Program-made: the position numbers and the translations under genes | Shown here: piece by piece, positions 1 through 12,600 of the stretch | How positions within the stretch are numbered: the stretch's first letter is position 1 | Layout of the letters: each line of letters opens with the position of its first letter | Assembly (NCBI RefSeq): GCF_003286085.1 | Contig: NW_020825298.1 | Span: 6,820,001 to 6,884,000 of the forward strand | Length of the DNA: 64,000 nucleotides | Origin: Drosophila persimilis | Taxonomy: Eukaryota > Arthropoda > Insecta > Diptera > Drosophilidae | Direction of reading: 5' to 3' | Notes under the pieces: generated by a model | What the model was told of the DNA's origin: nothing | The model's input: only the letters and a program-made list of their open reading frames with translations | Database searches by the model: none

Positions 1-3000
1 CCACGTAATCGCCCTGAGAAAACGGCGAGAAGACTGCAAAACTAGGAAAACGGGTTAATAATGCCATAATAAAGAAACACAAAACACTAAAAAAAAACTA
101 AAAAAAAAAACTGAAGTAAAGACGACACTTTCGTGACTGGGGCTCGATGCCTGGCAATGTTTGTTGTTCGTTGTTCGGTGTCCGATGTTTGTTTGTTTGT
201 CCGTCTGCTTGTCTGTTTGTTGGCTGAGAGAGCCAAGCGGAAAGTGAAAGGCACGCGATGGCAGCACGGGGCAGGCCAAGTCATAGGAGAGGCATCTGGC
301 TCAGCCATGTGGCAAACACACAATGCCCCCCCACCAACACATGCATTGTTGCCTCTGTTGTTGCTGTTGTCGTGGGGCATGACGGGGAATTAGTGTCTTA
401 TCACAAGGTGGCAACCACAGCAGCGACAACAGCGACAATTTCCATGTTCCACGGGTTCAATGACACAACAACATCGTCATAATCATCGTCATCGTCGTGT
501 GGAATGCTCTCGCAGCAACATATGCTAATAAATTTCTCATAAAAGAGCTTTTCACAATGCGAACGCATTAAGCCGGAGAAGAAAAATTAACAAGAGTGCC
601 GCCAGGGAGAGAAGTCGACTTGGAAGACACCCTGTGGGAGAATATTTATAGAATAAAAGCAAAGATTTGCCTAACACGGCCAAAAATATTGTTAAAATTA
701 CTCCAAGAATTACACCTGGGGAAGCATATGTTTACGTATATATACCACTCTGTTCAATGAGCAAGATACCCTCAAAAGACTTCCACCATACACCCTCATG
801 CCACCCCCTTATGCCACCCCCAAGCAAACACCGCGCAAAAGTGGAAAAGCCACAGCATCATCTTGGCATGTACTCCATCATCGCAGACTCCCCCTTCTGT
901 ACAATCCGCATTGAGTTATATTTCATGTCACATTCGCCTCTCAAGTTATCCATCAAGCTCACCTTTAAACGCCTTCACCTCAGGCTCAGGCTCGTATTTC
1001 CCCTTCGCTTAAAACAATTCAACAAAAAAAAAAAGGAGGGAAAAATAATAAACAGAAATATTTTCCAACTGATTTTCCATCATGCCGTGCCGTGCGTTTG
1101 TGTTGACACAATACAGGACCGGAAAATAATTGCATTGTAATGGCTTAATTGGTATTTATGATTGGAGCACATGGTCGGGGCCCGGGTCTCCGTCTGCCCG
1201 TCCGTATGATGAGTTGTACGTGCGATATTGACACAATTGTAATTTCATATATTGACCAGGTACTTGAGGCGGGTCCGTCCCGGTTTAATTTTAAATTGCT
1301 TTCCTGCTTCTTCGACTGCATAATTATTTTCCCATGGCTACGAGGAACAACAATCGATTGTAAGCTCCGTTTTCGTGAAGGATGCACTGATTTTTAATGC
1401 AAAATTAATAAATTACAATTTCTGCAGTACATTTTCCACGGATTAAGAAAATATACCCAGTATTTTCCAAGAAAAAACCCACAGAAAAGCGAAAGTAGGA
1501 CAGATTGAAGCCAGGAAGCCAGGATATCGGTAGACGTCCATAGAATTATTAACTTTATTTGTTTGTATTTCTGGAGTTTGGTAATTTAAATTCTTTAAAT
1601 AAATTATAGAATTTAAATAAATATTTTATTATGCATAATTTATCAACATTTTTAGGCACTATGTGACCTATAAACATATATTGTATTTATATTTATTTTA
1701 AACTAAATGGTTTTGGAATGTTTTTTTGTGTGGGTCAACAATTATGCCAAAAAATAGTAAATTATTCCCAAGCTTTTTGTTTATTTTGATAATTTTAATA
1801 AAGAAATAATTGATAATTGTATACAAAAACATATTTTCTTCATTGACTGGAAGACCATAATATAAAAGCTTTTCGAATAGGAACAAAGTCCGAATCGAAG
1901 AAATAGAACTAGAAATAAATCGAAGATCTAGTTACACAAATGCCGTAAATTTTTGTTGTTTTATTTTAAGCGAGAAAAAATAAAAATCATAGATAATCAT
2001 TTTTTTCAATTTTATTTATTTTTTAATTTTATCAAGAATAATGATGAAGTCTAAGTTTTATCAAATTACTCAAAAATAATGATTATCAGTGAAGAAAAAC
2101 GTCAAAAATTAAAATATAATCTTTACCAAGTAATTTTTATAATGATTACGGTCCTTGAGAGTTGCTAGTACTCGAAGCACCACTAAAAGCTCTTAGATGA
2201 CCTTTAAATTTTTAAAGAAAATAATTTAATTATAATTTCTATGGGAATTTGTTATATTTTTATAGAGGTACTCCACCTCCCCATTGGGAGTCGACGTTCC
2301 TCTAAAGTGTTTTGATAGAATTCGGTAGTTTTTCGTCGTATACTTATGGTTCATTCAAAGAGCTCCCTCGCTAAGCATCCTTCCAAACCATATAAGCTCT
2401 GACGAACCGACAAAAATATCCTTGTTTACTGCAAAACTTCCGAGCAATTCCCAAGCAAAGTGCAAGGTAGACAGCCACCTATCCTTTGTAGAACTTGATC
2501 CAGGTTGAAAACAAGCATTTCCCAGAAACAGCATCTGGGATTTGTTTGAACTTTTATGCGAGACGACGACTCCGCTGTGACTTTGGTCCGCTGCAACTAT
2601 AATTTATCAAATTGCGCTCATTTTGCGATTGTTATAAATTTCTTAGAAAGCACTCATTTACGTGGCAGCAAACGCGCTTGCAATTTGTCGTCATTATGCC
2701 GTGGAAGCTTCAAGTTTGAGAATCTTTTGTGCAGCCCGAGACGAGGAGGCGCCAGGACTCGTTAGTTGGGCTCGTTAGCACAGCGAAGGGCCTTTGTTAT
2801 AAAATACATAACTACAACGTACTATATAACTATATACTATATAGTGCAGAATATTGCATTCCGTAATGGCTCGGAGGTGTCGAAGCGAATTGATTTATGA
2901 CAAGTCACGTAGCCGCTTCTGGTCCTGGCCCTGGTCCAGGCTCTGGGCCAACTCACGCGGGTCTTAACCGAGCAGCAAACTTTCTGCTGATGAGATTACA

Positions 3001-6000
3001 GTTTTCAGTTTACAGGGCAATCCCTTCCTCACTGACACTCCCTTAATTTCTGTGCAAAATAATGGCTGATGTCTAAAATCCTTCCTGCCTTCCGGCTAAG
3101 CTGTAGGAAATCGCCTTTAAGCCTTCACCCGACCCCTCCCCTCCCCCCCCGTGCCATAATCATTAACATAATCGATGCCACTTTGTTTTCTCAGCTTCTG
3201 TTGTTCTTTTTGTATAGGGTAGGGGGGGGCAGGGGGTGGGCGTACATATGCCCGAAAGTAAATGAATTAATTAACCATGTCACGAGCGTGAAATTTCAAC
3301 AAAAGGCCCCAGCCAAGCCAAAGTAAAGTTGGAACAATTGCAATGCGAAAATTTAATTAAGTTGCAGCCACCAACCGCCCCACCGAGAGGAGGAGGAGAG
3401 AGAAAAGCGAAAGCGAAAGGATTGCCCCCAGGACTTGGCAGTCCCCTGTATATCTATATATACAGTTAATATTGCAATTAAGTTTTTCGTGCACCAAAGT
3501 TTCCCCGTTTAATTGTAAAACAGTTGTTAATTAGATTTATAGAGGCCCGGAAAGGCTGTCTGGCCGGCAAGGAGTAAGTCCTTGGGTCACTTTAAAGGAA
3601 ATTTCTCAGTAATTACGAGTACATTTGGGTCTTAATGGCGGGATCTGTTGAGGAGAGCGAAATTTACAGAGAGCTTTCGGTTTTATTTATTTTATTAACA
3701 ATTATCTTTTAAGATTAGAGAAGAAACAACAATAAATACGGGAGAGGAGGCAAGAAAATAATTTAAAAATATTGCTAAATTTAGGAGATGGTAAATATTA
3801 GAGGATATAATCATTAGGGGTAGTTCGGGGGATAAGGTATGGGCTATAACCCTAAAAGGCTTATCGTTTAGGCCAAAAAGTACCGGTAGGTCTAGAGGAA
3901 GCCTTCCTCGATTTTTAATTCCCTTAAAAAATTCTATGGCAATAAATTTGAGATTTTTATTGAACCAGAACTGTTGAGCACAAAAAACCTGCACAGTGTC
4001 GCACAAAAGTATGAACACATTCGTTGGCCTGAATTTCCCTGCCACTGACAGCGCAACTTGGTCAGCAGTTTCGGGCTGCCTGTTGCTGGGGCAGAATATA
4101 CGCATAATTCTGGCAGCCCGCATACAGGACAGGGCTCCCACATCATCATCAATCCCCCCACAACCACCGCCCCCCACCGCCCCCCCCCGCGCTGCGTGTC
4201 ATATCTGGCCCGACATGACAACGTTTTCATAAAATAAAATTATACATAATTCAACAAGCTGGAACTTTAATTGTTCCCGCCATGGAGTCAACTTCTCTGG
4301 TAGTGGCTTTAAACTAGGACACGCGTGTCATGCCCCATGCCCCTTGCCCTCTCTCTCTGGAGTCCCTTAATAAACATATTTTTATGCTTACTCTACCAGA
4401 AAATGCTATGCAAATATCCAAATACCCTGGGCATATATTTACTGAAATTAATTTTAGGTTCTGGCCAAATAATTTGCTGTTTTCGCATTTCAATTTCTAA
4501 AGTCAATATTCAAGGCTTATGGGTATGTTTGGAGAATGGATTTGAAAACATAAATTTGCGGTTCGAATACCTATCAATCACTACCTGAAGGCCAGAGCTG
4601 GTTCTGAAATTTCCTGTAATTTTCGAGCAAAATTTACTCGAAAATTTCATATTTTAAATTCGAAATTTTGAGGGCGGCCTGCCGTAAGCCCAGCCAATTT
4701 GTCACGAACTTAATTAGCTCTAATTTCGAATGAACTTTGACCACTGCTCTGCTCTGCTGGGCTTTGCTTTGGTTTCGATTTCATTTGTGGCCCAGGCACG
4801 AAAATGGATTGCAAATCCAATCTCTCGGATGGCACTTGCACGGAAAACATCTGTGGAAGGACGAGAGGCGGCCGCCTAGTGCGTGAGGTTTTTTCCTCTG
4901 TTATTTTATGGATTTTCTCTTATTTTCCGACCGCTTTTTGCCAGCCATTGGATTGACACTTGGAAAGCAACGCAAACGCAAACACGTAGACGGCAAAACG
5001 ATCCTGGGCAAGGACATCCATTCCATCTGTGTGTCTGTGTGTGTGTGTGTGTGTGTCCCACACAAACAAATAAAATGTCAAGGACAACTGTGCAATTGTT
5101 TGGCTCCCATTTGGTGGCTTCCCACGTGCATAATTTGCGTTCAACTCATATAAACAGAGGGCTAAGAGTAGGAGCACAGGGGAGTCTCAGTCGAGAGGAA
5201 GCCTGCGGCTACTGCTTATATGAGGGCAACCCATAGAACACCATTCAGGGTGATTATTTAAGATCTTATTGGACTCTGGAGAGATGGAGGGAAGAAGACG
5301 TAAGGGCTATATACCTCAGGACTCCTTCATTTGAAGCTCTTTAGACATTTGTAGAATATGCCTGGCTATTCGGATGTTTACTTGAACTAGGAGAGGGCCT
5401 GCTATTTTCAGGTTTTTTTCCAATGAGATCCCAAGAGGAAAGATCACCACTCAGGAAAATCAATGTTTGAGTGTCTTCCATCCTTTTCATTCCACCCAGT
5501 AAAGGCTTCCACCCAAGGAATTGGGTCTATTGCTGCCCTATTGATCCCTGGTACTTCTCCCCAAAGAATTCCACTCTAAGAGACCATGTTTTTCTTCAGA
5601 AAACATCTTCAAATCGTTTTTCTGCCTCTGGCAATTAAGGTCGAGAGGAATTCACCTCTGGGAAGAACCAATAAAACATTCGTTTATTTGTTGTAACTAA
5701 TTTTACGCTGCTATACACATGAAGTATTCGCATAGCACCGTTGATTAGACAAATTTATTTGCTCACCAAAGATGTAATCAAATGTACAACATTTTCATTA
5801 TTATTATTATTTTGCTTATTGTTTTGGCCATTTCACGTACGCCCGTCACACAGAATCGCCTCCTGTCTGGCCATAAATAAGGCAATAAATCAGTGGAAAT
5901 ACAATACATCACCTGTGACCTGTGAAGCAGCAAAGAGCCCAGACCAGAGACCCGCCTAAACCCACTTCCGTTTCCAGATCCAAGACCCACCTTACAAGAA

Positions 6001-9000
6001 ATTCTTGTATTTCGGAGGGGGGGAGCCAGAAATATTGCCATAAATTATGCAGGGGGGGGCTTAAGGAATATGACATATTTGTGACTTGGACTTTGACCAG
6101 GGTTCTTTCATTCTTTCTTTTTTGCTTTTTGTTTTGCCGAGGGTCAAAAAGTTTAATATAAATTTCAGGTTTTGCATTTCACTATTTTATTAGCTTCCCT
6201 TTTGTGCCTTTTTTTGGACAGGGAAATCAATTAATTAAGGTTCCCTTTTGGCCTGTCACAGAAGCTGATTAAATAAACAGTCATTTCCCCAACTTTCTTT
6301 CAGCTGACCTTTGTGAAGGAAAGCATCGAAGGAAACCCCGCAAAGTTGATGGAGAAGACGGTGAAATGGTGCTCTCGGTGAATGGAGAGAGTATTAGTGA
6401 CATGTCAAAGGGAAAACTGATAGTTTCTGGCGAGGTAAATTTGATTAAATATTAGCTACAGTGAAAGGAGCAACAAAGAGCCTGCAAATATGAGGATAAA
6501 TGGGCAAAAGGGCAACTTTAATTCCTCAAAATGGCAGTAGATACGATTACCATGGAAAAGGGAGTCTTCTGCCTGCCTGCTGCTGCCTCTGCATGCCACA
6601 CGCAACATCCTGTGGCTGCGTCAATGCGATTCGAATCCTCTACCAACTTCTAGCTGCAACAGTAGGCTGTCTGTCAGCCGCGACTGCATAAGACAGCTAA
6701 GGGCTATAGCGCGATCCTTGCTGGCCATCCAGGTGATTTGTGATGTCCCCCACCCCCCAAAGAGCCACCCAGTTATGCAAGAAGGCCACATCAGTTAACC
6801 CGAAACGTGACTGTGAAGCCTTTCCATGGAACGCACTGGGACTCAGGTGCAGTGACACGGCGGCTTACGGACAGTCCGCCATGGCATTGTGGTCCAAAAT
6901 CCCTACGTTTGAGGGAACCCAGCGAAATATGTTGCCCTGGAAGTTGAGCCAGGTCTGCATGTCATTTGCATTTCGGGATTTGGAAGTTTAAGAGCACCAA
7001 GGTCTCCAAAACGGGTCAAGTTTCGAGCACGCAGATTGTAAGAAGGCTTGAAAATGTTGAGGATTAAAGGGAATCCAAATAAAAGAATTGGTAAGCAGAG
7101 ATGGCTTTCCCAGCGATCAAAATTTTGATGGATCGATGGAATATCCGAAGGAGGTTTACGTTTATGATCGAAGCACCTTCTCTTAAAGGCCTGTGGAGTC
7201 CTCTAAGCAAGTGTCTATAATGCCTCTGAGTCCTCCTATAGTCTTCTGATCCTCTGAGTCCTCCCATAGTACTCTGATCCTCTGACCCCTTCTATAGTTT
7301 CCTGAGCAACAGCTTCAATATCGTTGCATATCGATCTGGAACTAAATCGTTGCTGAGATTCCGCTAAAGATCTAATTTAAGAAATTGAATTTTCGAATGA
7401 TAAAATGTAGACAACTCCCCGCAGATAATACAGGATTCATTTCTCGTCGAAATTTCTGCCATCAAGGCCAAAAATACCTCAATTTCAGAGCCCTTAAGCC
7501 CGTAAACTTTATTGTACTTTAAAGATATGATACTTATTCCTCAGAAACGTGCGCGTAATCACACGGCACTTAAAAGTCATTTATAAATAGCCTCGTAAGA
7601 GTGCCACTATATGCTCCCCTCCCACCCACAGCCCACCCACTGGGCTGCTGCTGCCGCTCCTTGAAGGCTTTCAACTACTTAAAACCGAAAAGGAATTTTA
7701 TATATATATATTTTAGTGCGCCTTTCTAGCGAAATAAGGATAAATAGCCACTTGAGCAGCCATCGTGAGAATCCTTCCCCCTACCCCTGCCCCTGAATGC
7801 TTTCTCTTTTCGGTAAGAGTAAGCAAGGCCATGTGGGGGGGGAGGACCTAGATCCTAGATGATTTGCTCTCCTTAAATTTCTGTTTAGAATGCACGTAGA
7901 AAACAATAAATCCTCGGCAAACACCCACTACCCCCCCGCCCCAACAAGCCGCCCGCCCACATACGTGATAACTGTAAAAATAATGCACTAAAAATAGCCA
8001 AAGATGAAAAACTTTGGGCACGCTGGAGATCTAGAGAGAGAGAGTTGGGCGTGGTGGGGGTGGGGGTCCTGGGGAGAGAACGGTTATCTCAAGCGCAAAC
8101 AAAACTTGGCGGAACAAAATGCAAACATTTTGCGCTCGGGTTTTCTTTTCCATTCCATTTTTTTGTTTGCACTAAAAATGGCAGCCAGCGTGTGGGGAGC
8201 CCGGGGAGCTGTGGGGATATTTTTCCCATGGCATTCCGAGAGTCGCCTGCGGCCTGCCACACACATATTTGTGTACCTATGCCGCGGTTTTTCCTACGGT
8301 CTGTTTTACTTTTCTTTTCGCTTTTTTCGCTGTTGTTGTATTTTACGTGTAATTTACATTCAAATTCGTTGCATTTTTAGCGCTGGCAAATAATTGAAGC
8401 GGAAAGGAATTGCTCTGCAGTGGAGTACGGCAGGTGATAAGAAAATGTGGCATTAATTATGGCCATAAAATGTTTGCAATTTGTTGGTATTTTTTGCTAC
8501 AAACTGTTTTAAATAACTCTTTAAAGGGAAGTGTTCTCTGGGAAAACGAATACTTCAGTCCTTTGGAAACGTATAAGCTGTTGAGGGCCCTAAGAGTCCT
8601 GAAAAGCCTCTGCAGAAGACTTTAAGGATTGCTAGATCACTATTTGATTCATTTGATTGTTGATTTTGGAGTATATTTCAATAGGGATCGATTCACTGAA
8701 ATTAGGAACTCTAAAGGCTATTTTCCAAAAGAATTTACAGATCTACAGACGGAGGGGCAAGGCGCATAATACCTCGAGGGCACACACCAAATTTAGTCGA
8801 GAGTGAGCTCAAACGTATTCAGAGTGTTATGAAAGCGAAGGCCCTTTTGACAAAATATTAATTAAAATAAAGTATAAATCTACAAAAATTTCAAACAAGC
8901 AAAAGTGCATCCTTTTGACTTTTTGAAAATACTAAAAACCATTAAAGCCGATCTCTTTGAATTTTAATTATTATTATTAATATTATTATTATTAATATTA

Positions 9001-9086
9001 TTATAATTAATATTATTATTATTAATATTATTATTATTTATAATATTATTATTATTATTATTACTATTATTATTAATATTATTATT
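1..9086. other. Long non-coding stretch (no gene recognised)
   Basis: No reading frame here has protein-like composition together with splice signals. The sequence is typical fly intergenic or intronic DNA, with A/T-rich blocks (about 1540-2260), a GT repeat near 5032-5056, short G runs (3224, 6016, 6051) and a TTA-type microsatellite at the right end. Reading frames of 60-160 codons occur on both strands but overlap each other, often start at non-ATG codons and show no domain. It may be an intron or regulatory region of a gene outside the window; the sequence does not decide this. Confidence 0.6.
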
Positions 9087-9095
9087 TTATTTAAT
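8966..9095. repeat. TTA/TTAATA microsatellite
   Basis: About 130 bp of nearly pure TTATTA with TTAATA interruptions. It lies directly beyond the 3' end of the minus-strand reading frame at 9380-9087, whose last dozen codons run into an A-rich tract (as read on the minus strand). An A-rich tract grading into a microsatellite is a common footprint of a retroposed poly(A) tail, but simple slippage explains it equally well. Confidence 0.9.
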
Positions 9096-9380
9096 TTTTA
9101 TAGATTTTTTTTTGAAAATTTTACAGACGTTTAAACCGAAATGATGAACATGAATCCATGCATGCCCGCCTTGTTTGAACGCACAATTTTCTTGTGCTGG
9201 CTTCTTTCTAAAAAGATCCTCTGGATGGTCATATGGATAACCATAAAAACTCCGAGGAATGTACTCCCAGCCTTTATTGAACCACATTTTGATTCGTGGG
9301 TCTTTCAAGGTTTTTAAAACTCTCAAACTCTGTTGTCCACCGTGATGCACCGCTCGTGGAAGCACAATCCCTTGGATCAT
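9087..9380 (-). CDS. Possible small protein of 97 aa, unrecognised
   Basis: Open frame read from an ATG at 9380 to a TAA at 9089-9087. The protein is rich in W, H, Y and P, with segments such as MWFNKGWEYIPRSFYGYPY and GGHAWIHVHHFG, which look more like real protein than the other chance frames nearby. Upstream on the same strand is a plausible 50-bp intron (9483-9434) with a perfect GTGAGT donor and a TTGCAG acceptor; it would lie in the 5' UTR. The frame can be opened a further 15 codons upstream, but no ATG is found there. The last codons are A-rich and lysine-rich, so the true end may be lost. Codon choice is not GC-biased, unlike the lipase and VWC genes. It could be a fast-evolving male-type gene, a retrocopy or a decayed gene. 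I recognise no family. Confidence 0.3.
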   Translation of the reverse strand: MIQGIVLPRAVHHGGQQSLRVLKTLKDPRIKMWFNKGWEYIPRSFYGYPYDHPEDLFRKKPAQENCAFKQGGHAWIHVHHFGLNVCKIFKKKSIKIK

Positions 9381-9433
9381 CACAAGAAATCGAATCGAAA
9401 CAGAAAACTTTCTTCTAGAAACCACTTCAGAAG

Positions 9434-9483
9434 CTGCAATTAGGCACTCCTATATATTGTAGGTAACATTTTAATGGACTCAC
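9434..9483 (-). other. Candidate 50-bp intron upstream of the 97-aa frame
   Basis: Read on the minus strand, this segment starts GTGAGT and ends CTAATTGCAG. Fifty bases is at the lower limit for fly introns. The preceding exon (from about 9590 down to 9484) has only short ATG frames, so it would be 5' UTR. Confidence 0.35.
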
Positions 9484-9654
9484 TTGATAATTAAGTTGGC
9501 AATCCTGAAATTTCACCCAGGTGGACCAAAACACACCAAACAGACCTAACACTTGAATTTGCCTGGAATTAATAGCGGCATGGCTTGGGGGGCATGGCTT
9601 GGGGGGGCGGGGGGCCATGGGTATGGGGATACTTGCAATTTACTTTGCTGTGCT

Positions 9655-9671
9655 GGGGGGGGGGGGGGGGG
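9655..9671 (+). repeat. Poly(G) run of 17
   Basis: Uninterrupted G17 inside a G-rich stretch (9589-9680) with several shorter G runs. It could form a G-quadruplex on the plus strand. Homopolymer length may be inexact in the assembly. Confidence 0.9.
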
Positions 9672-12600
9672 TACGGGGAGTGCATTCCCTTTGCTCCTAT
9701 CATGCCATGGCAGCATACATTTGGCTCCGCTGCAGTATCCAATTGCTTTCTATTGCTCCCCTTTTTATGGCTGGCCTTCTCCACGGCCCTCTCCCCATTT
9801 CCCCATCTCCAGTGACCCAATTTCTCACGTTTGGCTTTCATGTTTGCTGCTGCCCACAGCCCCCGCCCCCTGAATGGGTGGGGTGGGGAGGGGTGTGCGT
9901 GCAGCCACCACTAACCAGCCTTGTAGTACGAGTATGCGACCATCTACATCACCCCGCCCCCCGCCCTCCTGCAGCCCCTCCTCCTCCTCCTCCTCCTCCA
10001 TGGCTGTGGCCTGTGTTACATTTAACGACTTTCGAGTTCAAATTGTACAAAATTTACGATTGCCAGATATCTTCACACTCACTCTGAAAAATTGCTTTTC
10101 TGTGGAGTTTGGGTTTGGGTATGGTGTCTGGTCTCTGGCCCAGCCTGACCAGCGACTGTTGTTTTACAGGGTACTCAAAGGTACTCAAGGGTATATGCTA
10201 AACGTAAACGATCAAATTAGTGTTTTAGGAGGAGTGGCCAGGACAGGTCCTGGAACTCGAAGAGGCAGGTCTCTCTTTATAAAACATTCACCTCTCTACC
10301 TCTCCTTGGTTTATGCTCTTTTATCCACCAAAAATTACTCTAAATAGTACTCTAAAAATTCCCAAAAATATGTTTCAATTCCCTTGGGAGAGAGAGGGGT
10401 ATCTCTTTGTCGAAATTTGGTTTGTGGCCATTGCTGTTGCCGCTGGTCTGCTGTTCGGGTGTTCGCGCTGCACTTGGTACCGTTAATTGAGGCGCAAAAT
10501 GGACGCCAAATGGCGGGGGGGGAGAGCCCGAACCAGGCCTGAACAATCGTTGCCTGGACAGGCATTTAATTCAATTGGCAACAGCAACCGAGCGCCAACG
10601 AGTGGCAGCAGCAGCGCAATTAATTTGGGGCTTTTGATATATCATTGCAGCAGCCGTAATAATAATAATAATAATAATAACGATAATGTTAATAATGTTG
10701 CAAAATGCATGGCATGGTTTCATTGTTTTCCATGCACTTAACACACATTCGATTCAATATCAATGTTTGATGATTTTGAGAGAGGAAATGATGTGGAAAT
10801 GGAGAAATGTCTAAAGTTCAACGAAATTGCTTGGGTATATGTATTTAAAACCACTTTAATCTATAAATTATGGCAACAGCACAACTTCGAGTAAACCTAT
10901 CAATGCCTAAACGTTAAAACATTGATTGGAAATCGTTTATAAGACCCCAAATAAACTCCCTTTTGTCATTCCATTGGTTCAGCCTCTTAACGAGTCTCTC
11001 ACTCTTTAACAGAAATAATAATCATGAAAACTTTCAATGTCAGACAGTCAGACCGAATGCTTCAATGCATTTGCCTTTGGAAAACATTTACTTTGCTTAC
11101 TTTTGTTTGTGTCTGTAATTGCTGCAAGTTGCTGCAACCGACTTTGGCCGGACAAAAGAGCTATGAAAAGCCCCCCAGCTTAAGCGCCGGGCTCCAACAA
11201 AAGACGGCCATAAAGTTACCTTCTTCATTCATGCGGCGGCGGTGGGAGGGGGGGGCGGGGGGCGACCTCAGCCCTCAAGTTCATTGTGGCCATCCATTGG
11301 CCAAATGAGGTCCCAGCTGAGCTCGGACTTGGGTTTTTATTTGATTTCTTTGCAGCTCCTTCTGCAGTCAGTTTTTTTTCTTCAACTTTATCTCTGTCTT
11401 GGCCCCCACTCGCTGGCCGAGTTAGAAGGCGTTTGGCGTTTGGCCGTTTGCCCGTTTGCACAATCTGGTGTCGGTCGTCAAGGTCGTCAAAGATGCAGCA
11501 CCCAAAATGGCAAGCAAAAATACTACCTACTGGTGGCTTTTGCTTTTGCTTTTGCTTTTTGCACGTAAATCAAAAGCGTCACCAGCAGTAACCAAACTCT
11601 GGCCAAGTGAGGCAAGAGTCTCCTCCGAGTCTCTGAAATGAATACAACGAGACGAGTCGAGTCGAGACGAGTCGAGTTGAGTGGAGAGGCAATTGCATAA
11701 GGCGCGCCGCGTGCAAACACGATTTGGCGAATGGGGCGACCTGTCTGCCCGTCCAACAAACATCATCTTCCCCCAGCTCTGCCTCTAACTATATTTTCAA
11801 GAGCTAAGCTCCAATGCACTGCGTTTATACGTGTGCTGGCGGCTTGTGTTGAAAGTTTGACGAAAAAGCTGAACAAACGGTGGAAAATGTATCTTGAAGA
11901 TGGGTTAAGCCTTTGGAATGCAGGCCTATGATCGAAAATCGGGCCTAAAAACGTAAAAGGTTGTCATTTTATACAAAAGCAAGCTGGATTCTGCTTAGAT
12001 TTTGTTTTGGCAAAAATTAAACTTTGAAATTCCATTAAAAAAGAACCATAGCTGACCGTCAAATGGTTTTTGCATGTAAATTTGTCATAAATTGCGGTCT
12101 ATCAACGGTTTTTGTGGTATCAAACATTTACCAAATTTATTAAAAATTATCTATATAATAGTTTTATTTGTTGGAAAAATACCCATAAATATCTGAAGAG
12201 AGCATAAAGAAAGCTCTGTTATCTGTTAGCTGTGTATCATATATCGCCTTTACCATCCTCTATTCAAATTCTTACTATTCTTACCGCATAAACTTCGATA
12301 TTCACATATTCTCATTCATATTCATACCACTCATTCGTGAGAGCATAAATCAAAGCTAACTCTGACTGACGTGCCTGTACATCCATACACACAGAGTATG
12401 GCCTAAACCCTTACAACAACTCAAAGATTAAAGGCAACAAAGGGCAAAGGTAAACGCACAAAGGCTTCCCCAGGCATCAGTATTATTAAAAAAACAACAG
12501 CCATACTAAAATCTTGTATGGAAATAGTTGCAACTTGACTTTTTTTTTCTGTTCTGCGCTTTGTTATCTGCTCTTCCCTCGCCCCTTCCCCTTTTCTAGT

